A stretch of 64,000 nucleotides of DNA from Gloeophyllum trabeum ATCC 11539 (taxonomy: Eukaryota > Basidiomycota > Agaricomycetes > Gloeophyllales > Gloeophyllaceae), in NCBI RefSeq assembly GCF_000344685.1, contig NW_006920421.1:354571-418570 (forward strand), written 5' to 3'. The notes beneath the pieces were generated by a model. That model searched no databases and was not told where the DNA came from. It saw only the letters and a program-made list of their open reading frames with translations. Made by a program: the position numbers and the translations under genes. Shown one piece after another: positions 22,538-34,328 of this stretch (position 1 is the first letter of the stretch; each line of letters starts with the position of its first letter).

Positions 22538-23390
22538 AGAGATGCTTGTGGATTTGTCTTATTGTAGGAAATTGCTCAGAATCATGAATGAATAGCACGA
22601 TACCTGATATGTTGATATCACCTTCGTGCCAGCGGGTATGCTTGTCAGTTCTCACTCGCCTATAATATCCTGTCCGAGTCAATCAGAATATTTTTACTCA
22701 GCAGCTTCATCTGGTGTCCCTTGTCCCAACTGGGTTAGTATGCAACGGAGCGTCAATGAACAACGTGCCACGATTCTCTGAACTGCGGTTAAACAACTGC
22801 ATGTAAGCATGTTAGTCTCCTCATTCAGTGTTTTGCAATACGGGAGTTAGAAGAATCTAAGGGGAACATGCTTCACGTTCAATGCGTACTAGTATTCGAT
22901 CGCCGGGCCTCCCCGGCGAGGCGATTCAAGCAAGGATGCGTTCACGATCGGGTGAAGCCGGTGACCCGGTGGCGTGGACTTCTTGGCTGCCTACCTTAGT
23001 ACCTTGTTAGTACCTACATGCACTCAGAGCTCCAAGTCTCCTCGCCTCTCTCGCGGAAGTATGTATACCATTCCAAGGTCCACTGGTCTCAAGGGTCGTA
23101 CGCATGTGCTCCCATATCTTGAAAAGGATCACCGTCTGGACCTTTGGTCCCCAACTTCTCGTGGTTCCAGACGATTTTATGTCCATGAATATCCTATCGA
23201 AATTCAAGATCTCCGCAACTCATGTAGAAGACTGCAATCCACGTACACTGTGGCTTACTCTGTGCTCGTGCATAAATGGAAGACCCTTTATAGTATGCTG
23301 TACCCTCAACATGACATTGAGGCTGAGTGGGATGGCACACTTCTGTCGGAAAATCGAAAATGCCATATCATAAGTGATCTGGTCTGGCCA
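22538..23390. other. Intergenic region
   Basis: No supportable gene. A GC hairpin (CGCCGGG-CCT-CCCCGGCG) lies near 22910. A 142-codon open frame at 22974-23402 has no domain features and probably reflects chance. Confidence 0.45.
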
Positions 23391-24372
23391 GGCATGATCT
23401 GACTGTCAGGTTTGGGACCCCCTGGTCAGATTCAAAAACTCATTATATGCCGTGATCAGCCTGACAAGCCCTGATCAGGCCTGATCAGGCTTTTCGTGAA
23501 ATATAATAAGAAAAGACTAGTGCTGCCACCTTCCATTCCAATTACTACCTAAGTAGCACTTTGACATTGATCATGGAGCCTACAAATACCTTGTAGCCTA
23601 TTCAATTGCCAGTGCAAGCATTTAATTTACTACAGGGAATGTTATTCTGGCCGTGATCTGAACACTACGCTGATGAAGAGTTATGGAGGCAGCAGCATGC
23701 ACAGTGCGCCCTACACAACTCACCTGTATTGCTTGGATGCTGTAGCTACTGGTAAAGCTTGTATGAACGACCCTTTGTCATTAGGCAGCAGAGCTGCAGG
23801 GTTTATATACTCTGTGGCCCATAGGCTGACTAAGCTACATGGAATATCTATAATCCTACTGAGCTCCACCTATGATGTCACTGACCCACATGAGCTCCGT
23901 GCCTTGTACAATAATGGAATATACCAGAATGTTCCAGAGAGTTCCGGTATGTTCTGGTATGTTGTAGAACCTGGCAGCTAAGTCAGCGCCCAGCTCAACA
24001 TACGCTACTGTGTTACTTCACTGTGAGAACATTTGCTATGAGTACACCACTACACCAACGCGCAATCCCAAGACAGATCTCATTATATACGTCATCTCGC
24101 TCCCATATAACGCAGGCTTATGGGTGACACCTGTCGGGCTGCTATAGTGCTGTAGTTCTAACCTACACTGAATACAATTCATATAAATGGAGATGACAAT
24201 GAAGGAAATAGTAGCTGGACCTGCGAAAGGCGAAGGTGCTCCCCGCTGTTCATGCCAGATCGAGCCTGACAAGGCCTGACGAGAGCATGATCAGGGCGAA
24301 TACAAACTCTTATAAGGCATGATCATGGCTTATCAGGCTGTCAGGCTTCATCAGGCCTGATCAGGGTTTTAG
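23391..24372. repeat. Repeat island with GATCAGG palindromes at both ends
   Basis: Two related ~65-bp blocks, 23440-23505 and 24303-24370, each start with AAACTC near an AT motif and end with a double CCTGATCAGG-type palindrome followed by TTTT. They flank about 800 bp of AT-richer DNA that contains a stutter of GTTCC/GTTCTGGTATGTT near 23930-23970. The arrangement suggests a transposon remnant or solo-LTR-like unit. No transposase or reverse transcriptase frame is visible. Confidence 0.45.
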
Positions 24373-25365
24373 TGCTTTTCCGACAACCCAAGGACCTACA
24401 TCCGATATGAGCTCTAATTTGTGAAGGCAAGGGTCCTTCTAGTCGCGCCCTTGTCCCAGTAACTTCTCCCGCTTGTACATATAGAGCCTCCATATTACAC
24501 AACATCCCTAAGTTCATTCCGCTATCGTCCACCGCCACATGAGATCTGTCGATTCATCTTTTATTTCGGGTCATACCATACCCTGAAGGATACAGCGGCT
24601 ACTCCGCGCCCATCCTCTCATCCGCAGTTCTCGGCGTCCTGAGCGCACCTCTGCTCTGGACCCCGATCCTGTTGTGGTGGATTTTCGCAAAGTATATCAA
24701 GCCCAACTGGCCACATAGAATGGGAAATCCCTTGGGCACATGGCGCTCGTGGCGGTCCATACTCTTCTTGGGCCTCTGCGAACCCTGGCGTGGACATTAA
24801 GCGTGAGATGCTAGTGTAGGTAATCTCGCCTTTGCCACAGTACGAGACTGCAGGGCCGTATGGTCGCATTTCCTCATTGCTTGTAGTGAAGGAGATTATA
24901 AAGTCATGATCGTCCATATGGGGATTCTGAATATACTTATATCATCAGCGATAACTGGCACATGCATTGGACGTGAGCTGTACAAAAGTAGACCACGATA
25001 AACGAAGCTTAGCTGGTCCCTTTTGTTCCCGCAAACGTGGTGCCACAGCACACTGAAATGGCCAAGGTGCTATGCTGCCCCTCCGATGCAAGGCAATAGA
25101 GCGGTCATTGCAGTCGCGGATGAAAACGAGGAATGTACGACACTAACACTTATCGACGACGCTGCGGATTGGAGTTCACGATGGGGCCGGTCACGCGCGG
25201 TAGGCACTAGGTCAGGGATGCTTGTACAAGGGAGAGCAAAGCGAAGGAAATAAACATAGCACATAGCTAGGCATGACGTACTCATACTCCATTTTGGCTA
25301 GCATATGACAGAGGGAGGAGCCCGTCTCGACCCGACCAGCAGCCAAACCACCACCGACCAAACCC
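24373..25365. other. Intergenic region downstream of RPS10
   Basis: No gene recognised. Several frames of 60-100 codons occur without family features. Confidence 0.4.
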
Positions 25366-25925
25366 TTAATCCCTCGGCGCGCCGCGACCGACCCCCGCGA
25401 ACTGGGGCCTGTACTCGCCAGGCGCGCTCTCCTTCTTCCTGTAGTCATCCCGGTCGCCACGGGGGGCACGGTACGTGCCCTCGCCACCAGTACCCGGTCG
25501 GACGTTCGCAGGCCGTGGCGGGCGGACGGCTTTCTTGTGTGTCTGAGGAACAATCTCGGCGGGAAGGTGGAGCCTTGGTGCAGGGACATGGATATTTCGA
25601 CGCGGGGATCATGGGCAAAAGCATAACTCACCATTCACGGAGGTACTCGACACCCTCGGGAGTCAAAACGTAGTAGTACCATTGCCACGAGAACTGAGTC
25701 TTGACGTAGCCCTTGGAAGTAAGACTCTGCATGGCCTTGATGACCTCCAGGTTAGGGATCGACTCGAGCTCCTCGTGCTTTGGTGCATTGTAGTCTTTCT
25801 TGGCGACCATCACCCCCTCTGCAAGCGAGCGGTACGTCTGTGTAAGCAGTGATGCAATGCGATCCCGACGTACCCTTGAAGAGGTTCTCGTAGATGACGC
25901 GCCTGTTCTGCTTCGAAATGATCAT
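25366..25925 (-). CDS. RPS10: 40S ribosomal protein S10 (eS10)
   Basis: Minus-strand exons 25925-25874, 25818-25632 and 25573-25366 give 148 aa, the usual eS10 length. eS10 sits at the beak of the 40S head near the mRNA entry channel and is a target of ribosome-stalling ubiquitination. The winged-helix domain is complete: [76 protein letters not shown]. It is followed by a basic Arg/Pro/Gly tail ([15 protein letters not shown]...) ending RGAPRD. All junctions restore the family sequence, for example LFK|EGV and REW|LHLP. The long first frame of exon 3 in the wrong phase is a shadow. Confidence 0.97.
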
Positions 25926-26569
25926 GCTGGGCGAAGTGGGTTATCGGGGTCGGAAGCTGGTGTTTAGCAGTTTAGATAGAACTTGTGCCATTAAAAAGGA
26001 GCGAACGTACTGCGAGTCGAGTGTCGCACTTATTCCGGCTAACGACAGGATGTCAGAACTCATGCTCCCAATCCACCGTACATCCATAGTCCCCGTCCGC
26101 CATCCAACCCCAGCGAGACGTCCAAACGAGACCGGATAACTTCCGTTGCAGCCAGAGGGACAATTGGGACCAAGCGAAACACTCACTTTGCGTGGAAGGC
26201 GGCGAGTACCTCTGCTTTTATCGTTGGCTTGATGCCTTGGGCTTGCTGTCGGCAGCGATAGCGTTCACCGGTGGGCGGGCGGAGCCTGAAAGCCGTCCAA
26301 ACCTGGAAGGAGCACCCACGTGGCGTTGTGGCCACAGCGCGTCCTCCGGATCTCGATTCTCGACTTGCCACTGGCACTTGCAAGTTCCGCCTGTACTCGA
26401 AGTCGAGACATCGAGGTTAGCTCCGCTTTCATCTTTTTCCAACCGCCAGATTTTATTTCGACGGCGACCCAAGCTTATCGTCGCTCAGGTGCGCGTATTC
26501 CAACAAAAAATTCTATGCTTGCCCGCACTCGCTCAAACTATATCTCCGGATGGGATCATGACTCTTTAC
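25926..26569. other. Intergenic region upstream of RPS10
   Basis: It should contain the RPS10 promoter and possibly a 5' UTR exon. Open frames on both strands (26183-26572) show no recognisable family. Confidence 0.4.
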
Positions 26570-26945
26570 TAGAGCGCATGAATGAATTACACGCTATGAG
26601 GCTGAGGCACTCGCCGACTTCAGCTGGTATCTCCTCTACCTTACCCTCACATCCCGGGCTGTCAGGTGGCCAAGCATGTATCACTCGCACGGTGTGCAAT
26701 GTCGAGCGCTATGACAAAACGAAGAAGTACTTCGCCCAGACTGTTCTTTATATCAGCTCTTGCTCGAGTGTTCTTGGACTCGGCTTCTGAATGGTTCGGA
26801 ATATTCGTTGCGTCTACTTCGGATGCCGTTGCAATGCGAGTTTCCTCGAAGCCGAACTCTTCATTCGGTCTCTCGAGCTCATCGATGAAGCCCTGCATAA
26901 CTGCCTCTGTAACTGCACCGAACTGGACGCAAACATGGGTTTGAT
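26570..26945 (-). pseudogene. Broken copy of the orphan family represented at 60329-60805
   Basis: Minus-strand translation from about 26945 gives a segment parallel to the intact gene: GAVTEAVMQGFIDELERPNEEFGFEE corresponds to GVTDAVKQGIVDKLNKPNERFGFEE, and IPNHSEAESKN to IPDHSGVEFKD. The later block RVIHAWPPD is encoded in a different frame (near 26670), so there is at least one frameshift, and a stop follows in the original frame. No upstream ATG comparable to the intact MSNHPVHVYIP start is present. I call it a pseudogene. An alternative is a diverged gene with an intron covering the frame change, but no good splice sites were seen. Confidence 0.65.
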
Positions 26946-28435
26946 AATAGGGGATTGGTTACTTCGTGCGACGTATAGCTTCTGGGCTCTCCGTACCTAC
27001 GAAGGACTCGAGACGGCTACAAGACGAAGCACCGAAGCGCAGTTGCTGCCCGATGGTCTCTTCATGTGGGATCCGCCTTCTGGTTTCGTACTACCTATGC
27101 TTTCTCAAGCTCAGTCGTTGCGGAATCCATGGTCCGGTACGGGTCATGTCATACGGGCAGAGGCCCCGACGCACTATAATTAAAGGTTAATCATCCAAAT
27201 GATGGCCGATGCGCAAATACATTATCTGTTAGAAGACAATGGGTCCGCGGCGACGTTGTGTTTTTATTGGCTAGCGAACCCGAGCTACCTAACCTCAATA
27301 TTCCCTCAAGCCACGGATCACCAGAGCAGGGAGGATACGATGCGTAAAGCATCGGAAAATTGCCCTAACTTATGTTCCGAAATGCGCGTTCGCAACGGGG
27401 CTTTCGACAAGTGACACATGGGTCTGGGACGTCTCTAACGACGCTGTTTCTCTCACGGGACGCGCTTGCCTCTCCGCCGCAATGCAGAAACCTATGAATA
27501 TGACGCGGATCCACCTCGTGTTCATCTCCCCCTTCCTCTCGCCAATCCTCTACTACACTCATGGTAGAAGCTCGCATTTGATTGCACTCGTATCCCTGGT
27601 TCTGAGTTCCAATACTCCAACCTAGAAACATTCAGTGTTTCGGCGTTCACTGCATAAATCTTTCCACTCGGACGAGGTTTGAGGACCGGGCGCCACTACC
27701 AAAAAGCAGCATCGTAATGCCGCCGGATGCACTAGGAATAACGAGCGTACAGACGATCAAGTAACGTGCGATCAGTTTCCGTTCCGCACCGGAACTCCCA
27801 GCTGTCATTTAAGAAAATGCGGGCGCAGGGGCAGTCCTAAGAAAGGCCGCTCTGTCGACTGTCCAAAGTGTTCAAACTCCTTACGTCGGGGTAGCGGGTG
27901 CGGGTGGAGCCACGGCAGTCTCTGAGTATTTCCTCTTCTCAACGCCACAGTTTACGGGATTCGGTGATACTTGAGCTATATATGTGATAGGGAACTAATC
28001 GACATCGTCACCTCGACATAGTCGGGCATTAGGTCGCTCTCCAGAGTCCTGCCTGCATTCAAGCTCTCCTGCGTCCACCCAATGCAGGATCTCAGGCGAT
28101 GAAGCAGGATCGATCCTCTCTGTCGGGTTCATTTCTGCTCTGCATTCTAGAGGAGTTATCTGATTGACAGTGTCTACATTAGGTCATCGGTGCGTGATAC
28201 CCGTACGTACGTCACCCTAGAGAACAATTGTTGACTCTCGCATCACTGGTGGATCTGTATACTCTATGTGACACCTGAAGACGTTACTTATCATCGCACT
28301 AGGGGCGTTGGTCAAGCCAATATCTACTGACAGGTACCATTTTCTACGGCGGCTGTGCTTTCGGTAATGTATAAAGAACATCTGAGGACACAAGACACTG
28401 TATCGCAGCTACGCCCCTCATAATCCAGCTGCATC
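26946..28435. other. Intergenic region upstream of the P450
   Basis: No supportable gene in about 1.5 kb. A palindromic CGTACGTACG stretch occurs near 28204. The final ~150 bp should be the P450 promoter (AATGTATAAAGAA near 28367 is TATA-like). Confidence 0.45.
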
Positions 28436-30774
28436 ATGGACACAGTGTTGTATTATCTGTTACCTTCTGTGGCGTTGTGCACTATGACAGCGTGCTGGTT
28501 GCTGTTCCGGCAGTCCCCGCTTTCGAGCATACGAGGTCCGAAACCCGAATTCTTCTTCGGTGTGTATCATTCCTCTCGAACGCTTTCCGATCCCTCTCAT
28601 CCATATTTCCCCGTGTGGGTTCGCAGGTAATGTCAGGCAGATTGTGCGGCAGAACAACGTCGAAGTACTGCTGGCATGGGCCGCAGAGTTTGGTTCAGTC
28701 TTTCGATTCAGAAGCTTGATGGGCGTAAGTCAACTGCAGCAGTGTGGCTTCCCTTCTATAACCGCTTACAAGCCGTCCGCGCCAGAGGGACAAGCTGATA
28801 GTTTCTGACCCAAGACTGGTTCAATACGTGCTCGGGACAGCAACATACGACTTTCCCAAGCCAGCTTGGCTAAGAGCCTTTTCTAGGGCCTTTCTAGGAC
28901 CAGATATAGTGTGTTCCGAAGGTCAGGAGCTATACTATCGCCCGATACTGACCTTCTGATACCCCGTCGGTCTTCAGGGAATGATCACAAAAGGCAGAGG
29001 AAAGTCATATCGCCCGCATTCGGCCACACGGAAGTGAGGGCACTTTTCCCAGTGTTCAGATCCGTAGCGGTGAACGTACGTACTGCTTTGCTCCAGTGTT
29101 ATAACATTCGACGATACAAATCGTCGAATAGTTAGGAAATAAATGGCATGATATCGTGCAAGACTGCTCAGATCAAACTTGCATAGATGTCCACGACTGG
29201 CTCAGCCGCGCTACTCTGGACGCAATCGGGGAAGGTATTTAAGCCAGCCTTTACTCTCCTTTGTCCCCAATGTCTCAATGATAGATCCATTAGCTGCCTT
29301 CGAAATGCACTTGGGAACGATGGGCAATCCGCATAGTGAGCTGGCAGAGATATATAGAAATTTCAAGTGGGTTCACGGTATTAAGGGAGGCATCGCTGTC
29401 TAATATGGCTTGTTAGTGTTGATTCTACTCCAGCCAGCAGACGTCTACTGAACGCCGTACTGGACTTCATTCCCGTCTCTCTCATTTTTCCCGTGTTAAA
29501 CCGTTTACCACTGAAGCAAATCGTCGTGCTTCAAGAGCATAAAAAGTGGGCGGACAGAGTGGCTCGTGAGCTGGTGTCATGGAAGATGGCAGAATTTCGA
29601 GAAGGCAAGGGCAAGCGGGATGTATTCAGCTTGCTAGGTCCATTCATGCAATACCTAAGCCATCCATTTATTTACCACACTCTCGTGATTGTTGCAGTGA
29701 AAGCGAATGCCTCAATGCAAACTGAGCGGCGTCTAACAAAGGAAGAATTCTATGCCCAAATGAGGTATGTCTTTTACCTAAGATGCCCATATTAATTTTA
29801 TTAATCCAATTCAATCGCCCTTTTCAGCACGATGTTCTTTGCCGGTCATGACACTATCGCCAGTACATTGACGTGGGCGCTGTGGCTGCTTGCGAGTCAT
29901 GAGGAAGCCCAAAGCCGACTCCGCGAAGAGATAAAGAACGCACGGTCAGCCGCGCGGGTACGTGGTGTCGATGAGTTGGAGTTCACCGACATCGAAAACA
30001 TGGCGTACCTTCAAGCGTTTCTCAAGGTGCGTCCCTTGCGACGCAACTTCCTTGATAATGCTGCTGGAGGGTGGGCTCAGACTGATATATCGTTATGAAA
30101 CAGGAAACGCTGCGTCTGTATCCCACCGTATTTCAGACGTCTCGCGTTGCGAGCAAGGACTCTGTACTTCCGCTATCCCGTGCTATTGAGACAACGGATG
30201 GACGAACTATCGACCAGATCCACGTCCCAGCAGGTACAGAGATAATCATCGCGATCGGTAGTTACAACAGGTATTTACCGGTCCTACGGAAGCCATTGTC
30301 ACTTTTCACTCAGCTCGTCCATTCACAGGGATAAGACTATCTGGGGTGACGATGCTAACGAGTTCAACCCTGATAGATGGCTGAAGGGCGAAGTGGCCGT
30401 GAAACACGGAAATCCCATTGGCGTCATCGGAAATTTGTAGGTTGTTTTCTTCCACTCTAGGGGAGGATACTGCATCACGTTTCATACACACAGGTTGACT
30501 TTCTCCAGCGGCACTAGGGCGTGCATCGGTTGGCGATTTGCGTAAGTCTCCCCCTCCACCACGTTAAGCAGTCAGTTTCAATAATTCTCGGAACAGCATG
30601 GCGGAGATGCAAAGCTTTCTCGTCGAGCTTATCGACCGATTCGAAATTCGTCCTCAGCATTCTAAACAGCGGGTCTGCCAGTGGGGTGATAATTTGACCT
30701 CCACCCTCGTAGACGGAGAAGAAGATAAGGGAGCGGAATTGAATCTGAGCGTTTCACTCGCGTCAAGAGACTGA
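28436..30774 (+). CDS. Cytochrome P450 monooxygenase
   Basis: Thirteen exons, all in frame: 28436-28559, 28627-28724, 28795-28921, 28978-29075, 29132-29234, 29294-29366, 29438-29637, 29698-29764, 29828-30026, 30104-30270, 30329-30436, 30494-30541 and 30597-30774; 529 aa. The N-terminal membrane anchor is YYLLPSVALCTMTACWLLF, followed by RGPKPEFFFG. The C-helix region is HKRQRKVISPAFG, the I-helix oxygen-binding motif AGHDTIAST, and the K-helix ExxR lies in ETLRLYP. The PERF-like segment is FNPDRW and the heme-binding loop FSSGTRACIGWRFA (FxxGxRxCxG) carries the Cys ligand. All catalytic landmarks are intact. It is a microsomal class II enzyme needing CPR; its substrate is unknown, and no biosynthetic cluster surrounds it. 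Confidence 0.93.
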
Positions 30775-30967
30775 ATGACATGAATTTGGAGATATGAACC
30801 ATAGGGCGTTGGTACGTCGATACTATTGTCCTCAATCGTAATGTCTGTTCTTATACAGAAACCGTTGGCAGTTGTCGAGAGGGAGATTAGTCCCGCGCTA
30901 CATACTTCAAGACGATACTGATATTCCGTGTTTTCCCAGCATTCACCTACTATTGTGTAGTATCTAA

Positions 30968-30991
30968 CCCCCCCCCCCCCCCCAAAAAAAA
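30968..30991. repeat. Homopolymer pair C16-A8
   Basis: Sixteen C followed by eight A, 34 bp beyond the stop of the minus-strand gene, where it reads as T8-G16. The length is likely unreliable in the assembly. Confidence 0.9.
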
Positions 30992-31024
30992 CTTATATCA
31001 TATAATTGGAATATTCTAGCCTAA

Positions 31025-32910
31025 CTATCCGAAGAGCTCGACGATATTCTGTAAGCGGCCATCGCCGTTCTCCATACTCGTGTTCCTAGCATCAATAATC
31101 TGCTTTGTGAATGAACTGCGGAAAAGCTTCACATTCAGACTATGAACATGAATACGATGAATCATACATACCTCGCTCGTCCGCATCCCTTCGCTCCGCT
31201 GATGAATATATCGGCATCGGTCGCAATGATCTTGTCTAGGATCCCAACTACTCCCTCGTCTTCCAGCAACTTGGTGTACCCTAGTTCGTTGTCCCTCTGC
31301 TCAGGGTTCAGCGATTGCAGTCTAGCGCTGATATCCGTCAAATACCAGCCATGCAGCTTGCCCCCCCGGCGGAACGCGTCTTTGAGAACAGAGATTGCTT
31401 CGACATGTTCTGGTGCTATGCTCTTTAACGTGCCCGACCGCCGTCTGCTCTCCTGGAATCCCCCAGAAGACGAAACCGGATACGGGTAATCAGTTGCCAG
31501 CCAAACCGTCTTGATTTCGTTCCTGCTTGATGCGGTACCGTTACTAGACGTTGAGAGAATCTCAGCCAGTTTATCTACGAGGGTGACAGCACACTGTGGC
31601 AATGACGCTAGCGGTACGCTTTCCAGCCGCCAGTGAATCGCTAGGTACGGATGGATTGGACCGGACATCCTGCGAGCCATCGTCTTCAGGTGGTGAGCAT
31701 AGTCCAGACTTAAATTCAATTTTGCGTCGTCGCCGTGAAAGAGCGGGTGCCGCAAGTCCCAGTCCACCACCAGAACGTCCGGAGAGGATATAGCGACGTC
31801 TTGCGCCTTCGACTGGAAGGTCGCCCACCTAATATCTTCGTCACTGATCCATTTCACAATTTTACTTGAGTTTGGCGAGCGCGTGGTTCCCGGGCTAAGG
31901 TGAACCGAGATGGGCAAGAAAGAAGCAGAGACGGAGAGGCGCTTGAACTTCGTGTTGAGACACGGAGCACGCTTGTAGACTATAGAGTCGTCCTCATGCA
32001 TTTGGACCTCGATATCGCTGTCCTCATGCAATAGTTTGTTCCCTGATAACTTGGACGTGGAATTCGCGTCCACAAAGACAGCTTGAGCCGTTACCGAATA
32101 TCGTCGCGCAGACAACCAAGCCTTAAAGGCGTCCATTGTCAAGAATACAGAGAATGAAGGGGTGGAATTCCGCGTGTTCTCTACGGCGGATTCGAGCGAT
32201 ACTACATCGTAATAGTCGTCAAAGCGTTCCTTCGAGCAGGCTCCAAGGCGACTCTTCCCGACATTTGGCAAAACAAGAGAGCGATTGAGGGCATAGGCTA
32301 GCTGCAGCAGCTGCAGAAAATGCAGGCGGGCCTTGGATTCCTGTTCTGCAATGCGAGAAGGGAGAAGGAGCCGACACGGGGTGAAACCGCAGATATCCAG
32401 ATCAACTCTCTGCGCAGCGTCCAAGCCGTGATGAGTGCTAGCTTCCGGTACTCGAGTGACTGTAGGAGGCCAGCCTTGATGACTACCAGGTCCGCGGTCG
32501 ACGTATAGCAGACGGTCGAGGGGGTCCAGATCAATAACCGACTGGAGATTGTCTAGTTTGTCTAGGATAGTTCGGTCGACCATAGGTAGCTTGTGGGTTC
32601 GGGCCGATGTTCCTGCCTCACTTGTGCGAGATCTGATGGTAGAGGTAACTATTTGTAGGTCAAGTTTGTCCCTGGTGCTCGTTTTCACAGATTCCGAGCA
32701 GGTGAAGATTACAACAAGGAGAAACACAAGCGACAGCAAACAAAGGAGAAGGAGTAAAACCCGTCGGCGCGGCCCATGCCTGCTGGCGAGAAGGAACGTC
32801 TGAGGCGATCCGTGAAGGTGAAAGCGATGAGTAGACTTCTCGAACCTCTCGTTATTTATCGTCGGCGCAGCTGGAGCTGAAAGGTCGCGGTGAGAACGTG
32901 AGCGAAGCAT
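31025..32910 (-). CDS. Type II membrane protein, putative O-fucosyltransferase-like glycosyltransferase
   Basis: Two minus-strand exons, 32910-31172 and 31115-31025, give 609 aa. A basic cytosolic N-terminus precedes one signal-anchor helix at about residues 50-70 (VLLLLLCLLSLVFLLVVIFTC), so the bulk lies in the Golgi/ER lumen. The lumenal part has DICGFTPCRLLLPSRIAEQESKARLHFLQLLQLAYALNRSLVLPNV, a fungal block used for sugar-nucleotide enzymes, and IHPYLAIHWRLE, reminiscent of the HxRxx/HWR motif of protein O-fucosyltransferases. DKIIATDADIFISGAKGCGRASSFTKQIIDARN resembles the family C-terminus, and the small last exon completes it. Several N-x-S/T sites are visible. The enzyme family assignment is tentative, and donor and acceptor are unknown. 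Confidence 0.7.
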
Positions 32911-34328
32911 CAGATTAGCTCCGACACTTCGGACGCAAATTGAGGATGGAACTTTTGAGAAAGCTTGTTGTTACTGTTATTGCCAAACCGCGTCCAGAGC
33001 TGGTACAATTACTGTCAATGTCGTGTTGGCTACTGGTAAGACAGACGATCGATGCAAGGTTAGGGCGTGACGTGCAACTGCAAGTATGGGGACTTCCGGG
33101 TTGTGAGTCTTGTGACTCTGACGCGCGGAGGTTTCCCTCCGCGCTGTTGCAAGCACCTCTTTCGGACCCCGCTCTGTTGCGTCGAAAATCATGGCTCTGA
33201 CAGACGGAATGAGACGGACTGATGATCAATGCCCTGATGTTTCCCGCTTTTCTGAACTTGATCTAGTACTAGTGCTATACTAGTAATCCTCTTCTTTCAC
33301 GAAATTGACATGCGATTTTCTGTCAAGCATATCGTGGTGTACACCAACCCCGAGGAGCTTCGACGTGCACGAAGAGGGAAAGGCGTCTCGACCACCAGTG
33401 GGGTGACAATCTGACCTTCCCTCCTGGGACGGCAAAGATGACAGCGTAGCCCAAGTACACGTGTTTCTGTGCCATCTACTCAGAGAGAAGGCTCAGAAGG
33501 CCCAAATGATTCACCTGAACTGTTGTTCTGGTAAGGCACGAATAATACACTACAATTCACGTCACTCACCAACCCTCCAGCCTCCCACATTGTCAGACCT
33601 CCCAAACATCGGGGAGCTGACGTTGTGTTGAGATGGAAGGCCTGTTTATGCCAGTGGCTCAGCGCAAATCCGAAACTCTTCCAGGAATGCAAAGGTTTGA
33701 ATTCCCAGCAAAAGATGACGTTGCCACCATAGTGAGAACCTACTTGAATCCCCGCTGTCGCTTTCACCGCATTTCTTGTTCATATCATCTGATCGACCCA
33801 TTTGCCTTCATCTATTCCAGCTTCCTCTCGGTGGTACCCGCTGTCCGGTCCTCGTTGGATCGCATCTGCAACCCTAACAGAGTGGAAGCAATAAGAGCGA
33901 GTCGAGCCACATTGAGTTGCATCAGTTCTCGTGTAGCAAGATACTGCGATTCGTTGAGCCTGCCGTCTTAAGCTACGTCACATGAGTGGAACAGTATTCA
34001 CAACCACGTCTAGCAGCATACTTTACTGCTCCGTAGGTCATCTGGTCAGCATGAGCTGCCCAAGCATACCTGTCACGTTCATTTGTATTGCATCAGTTTC
34101 CGTGCCATGCACTCATGTTCCCGGTGAGTGACATTATGAAGCACTTGAGCCTTGAGGGTCCTTCCATTCGTGCTTCTTCACTATTGCCTGACAGCTTCCC
34201 TGCGGCAGGTGAGGTTGGGTCTCTCAGGTGACCGATGAAAGAGAGCTTGCTAAACATAGGCCCGCTCGTCTATAAAACGCGACTTGGCCATCAGATCGCC
34301 CACCGATACAGGTTACCACGCTTTTGCT
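32911..34328. other. Intergenic region
   Basis: No gene supported. It lies between the glycosyltransferase start (-) and lipase 1 (+). A TATAAAA box at about 34270 precedes the lipase 1 ATG by roughly 60 bp; an equivalent TATAAAG is found before lipase 2. Confidence 0.5.

Noticed and set aside
25212..25634. 140-codon minus-strand frame starting near 25634
   Set aside because: It is the RPS10 third exon in the wrong phase; the correct phase gives the conserved eS10 tail.
28200..28215. CGTACGTACG palindrome as a regulatory operator
   Set aside because: Too short and too common in this GC-balanced sequence to support a function.
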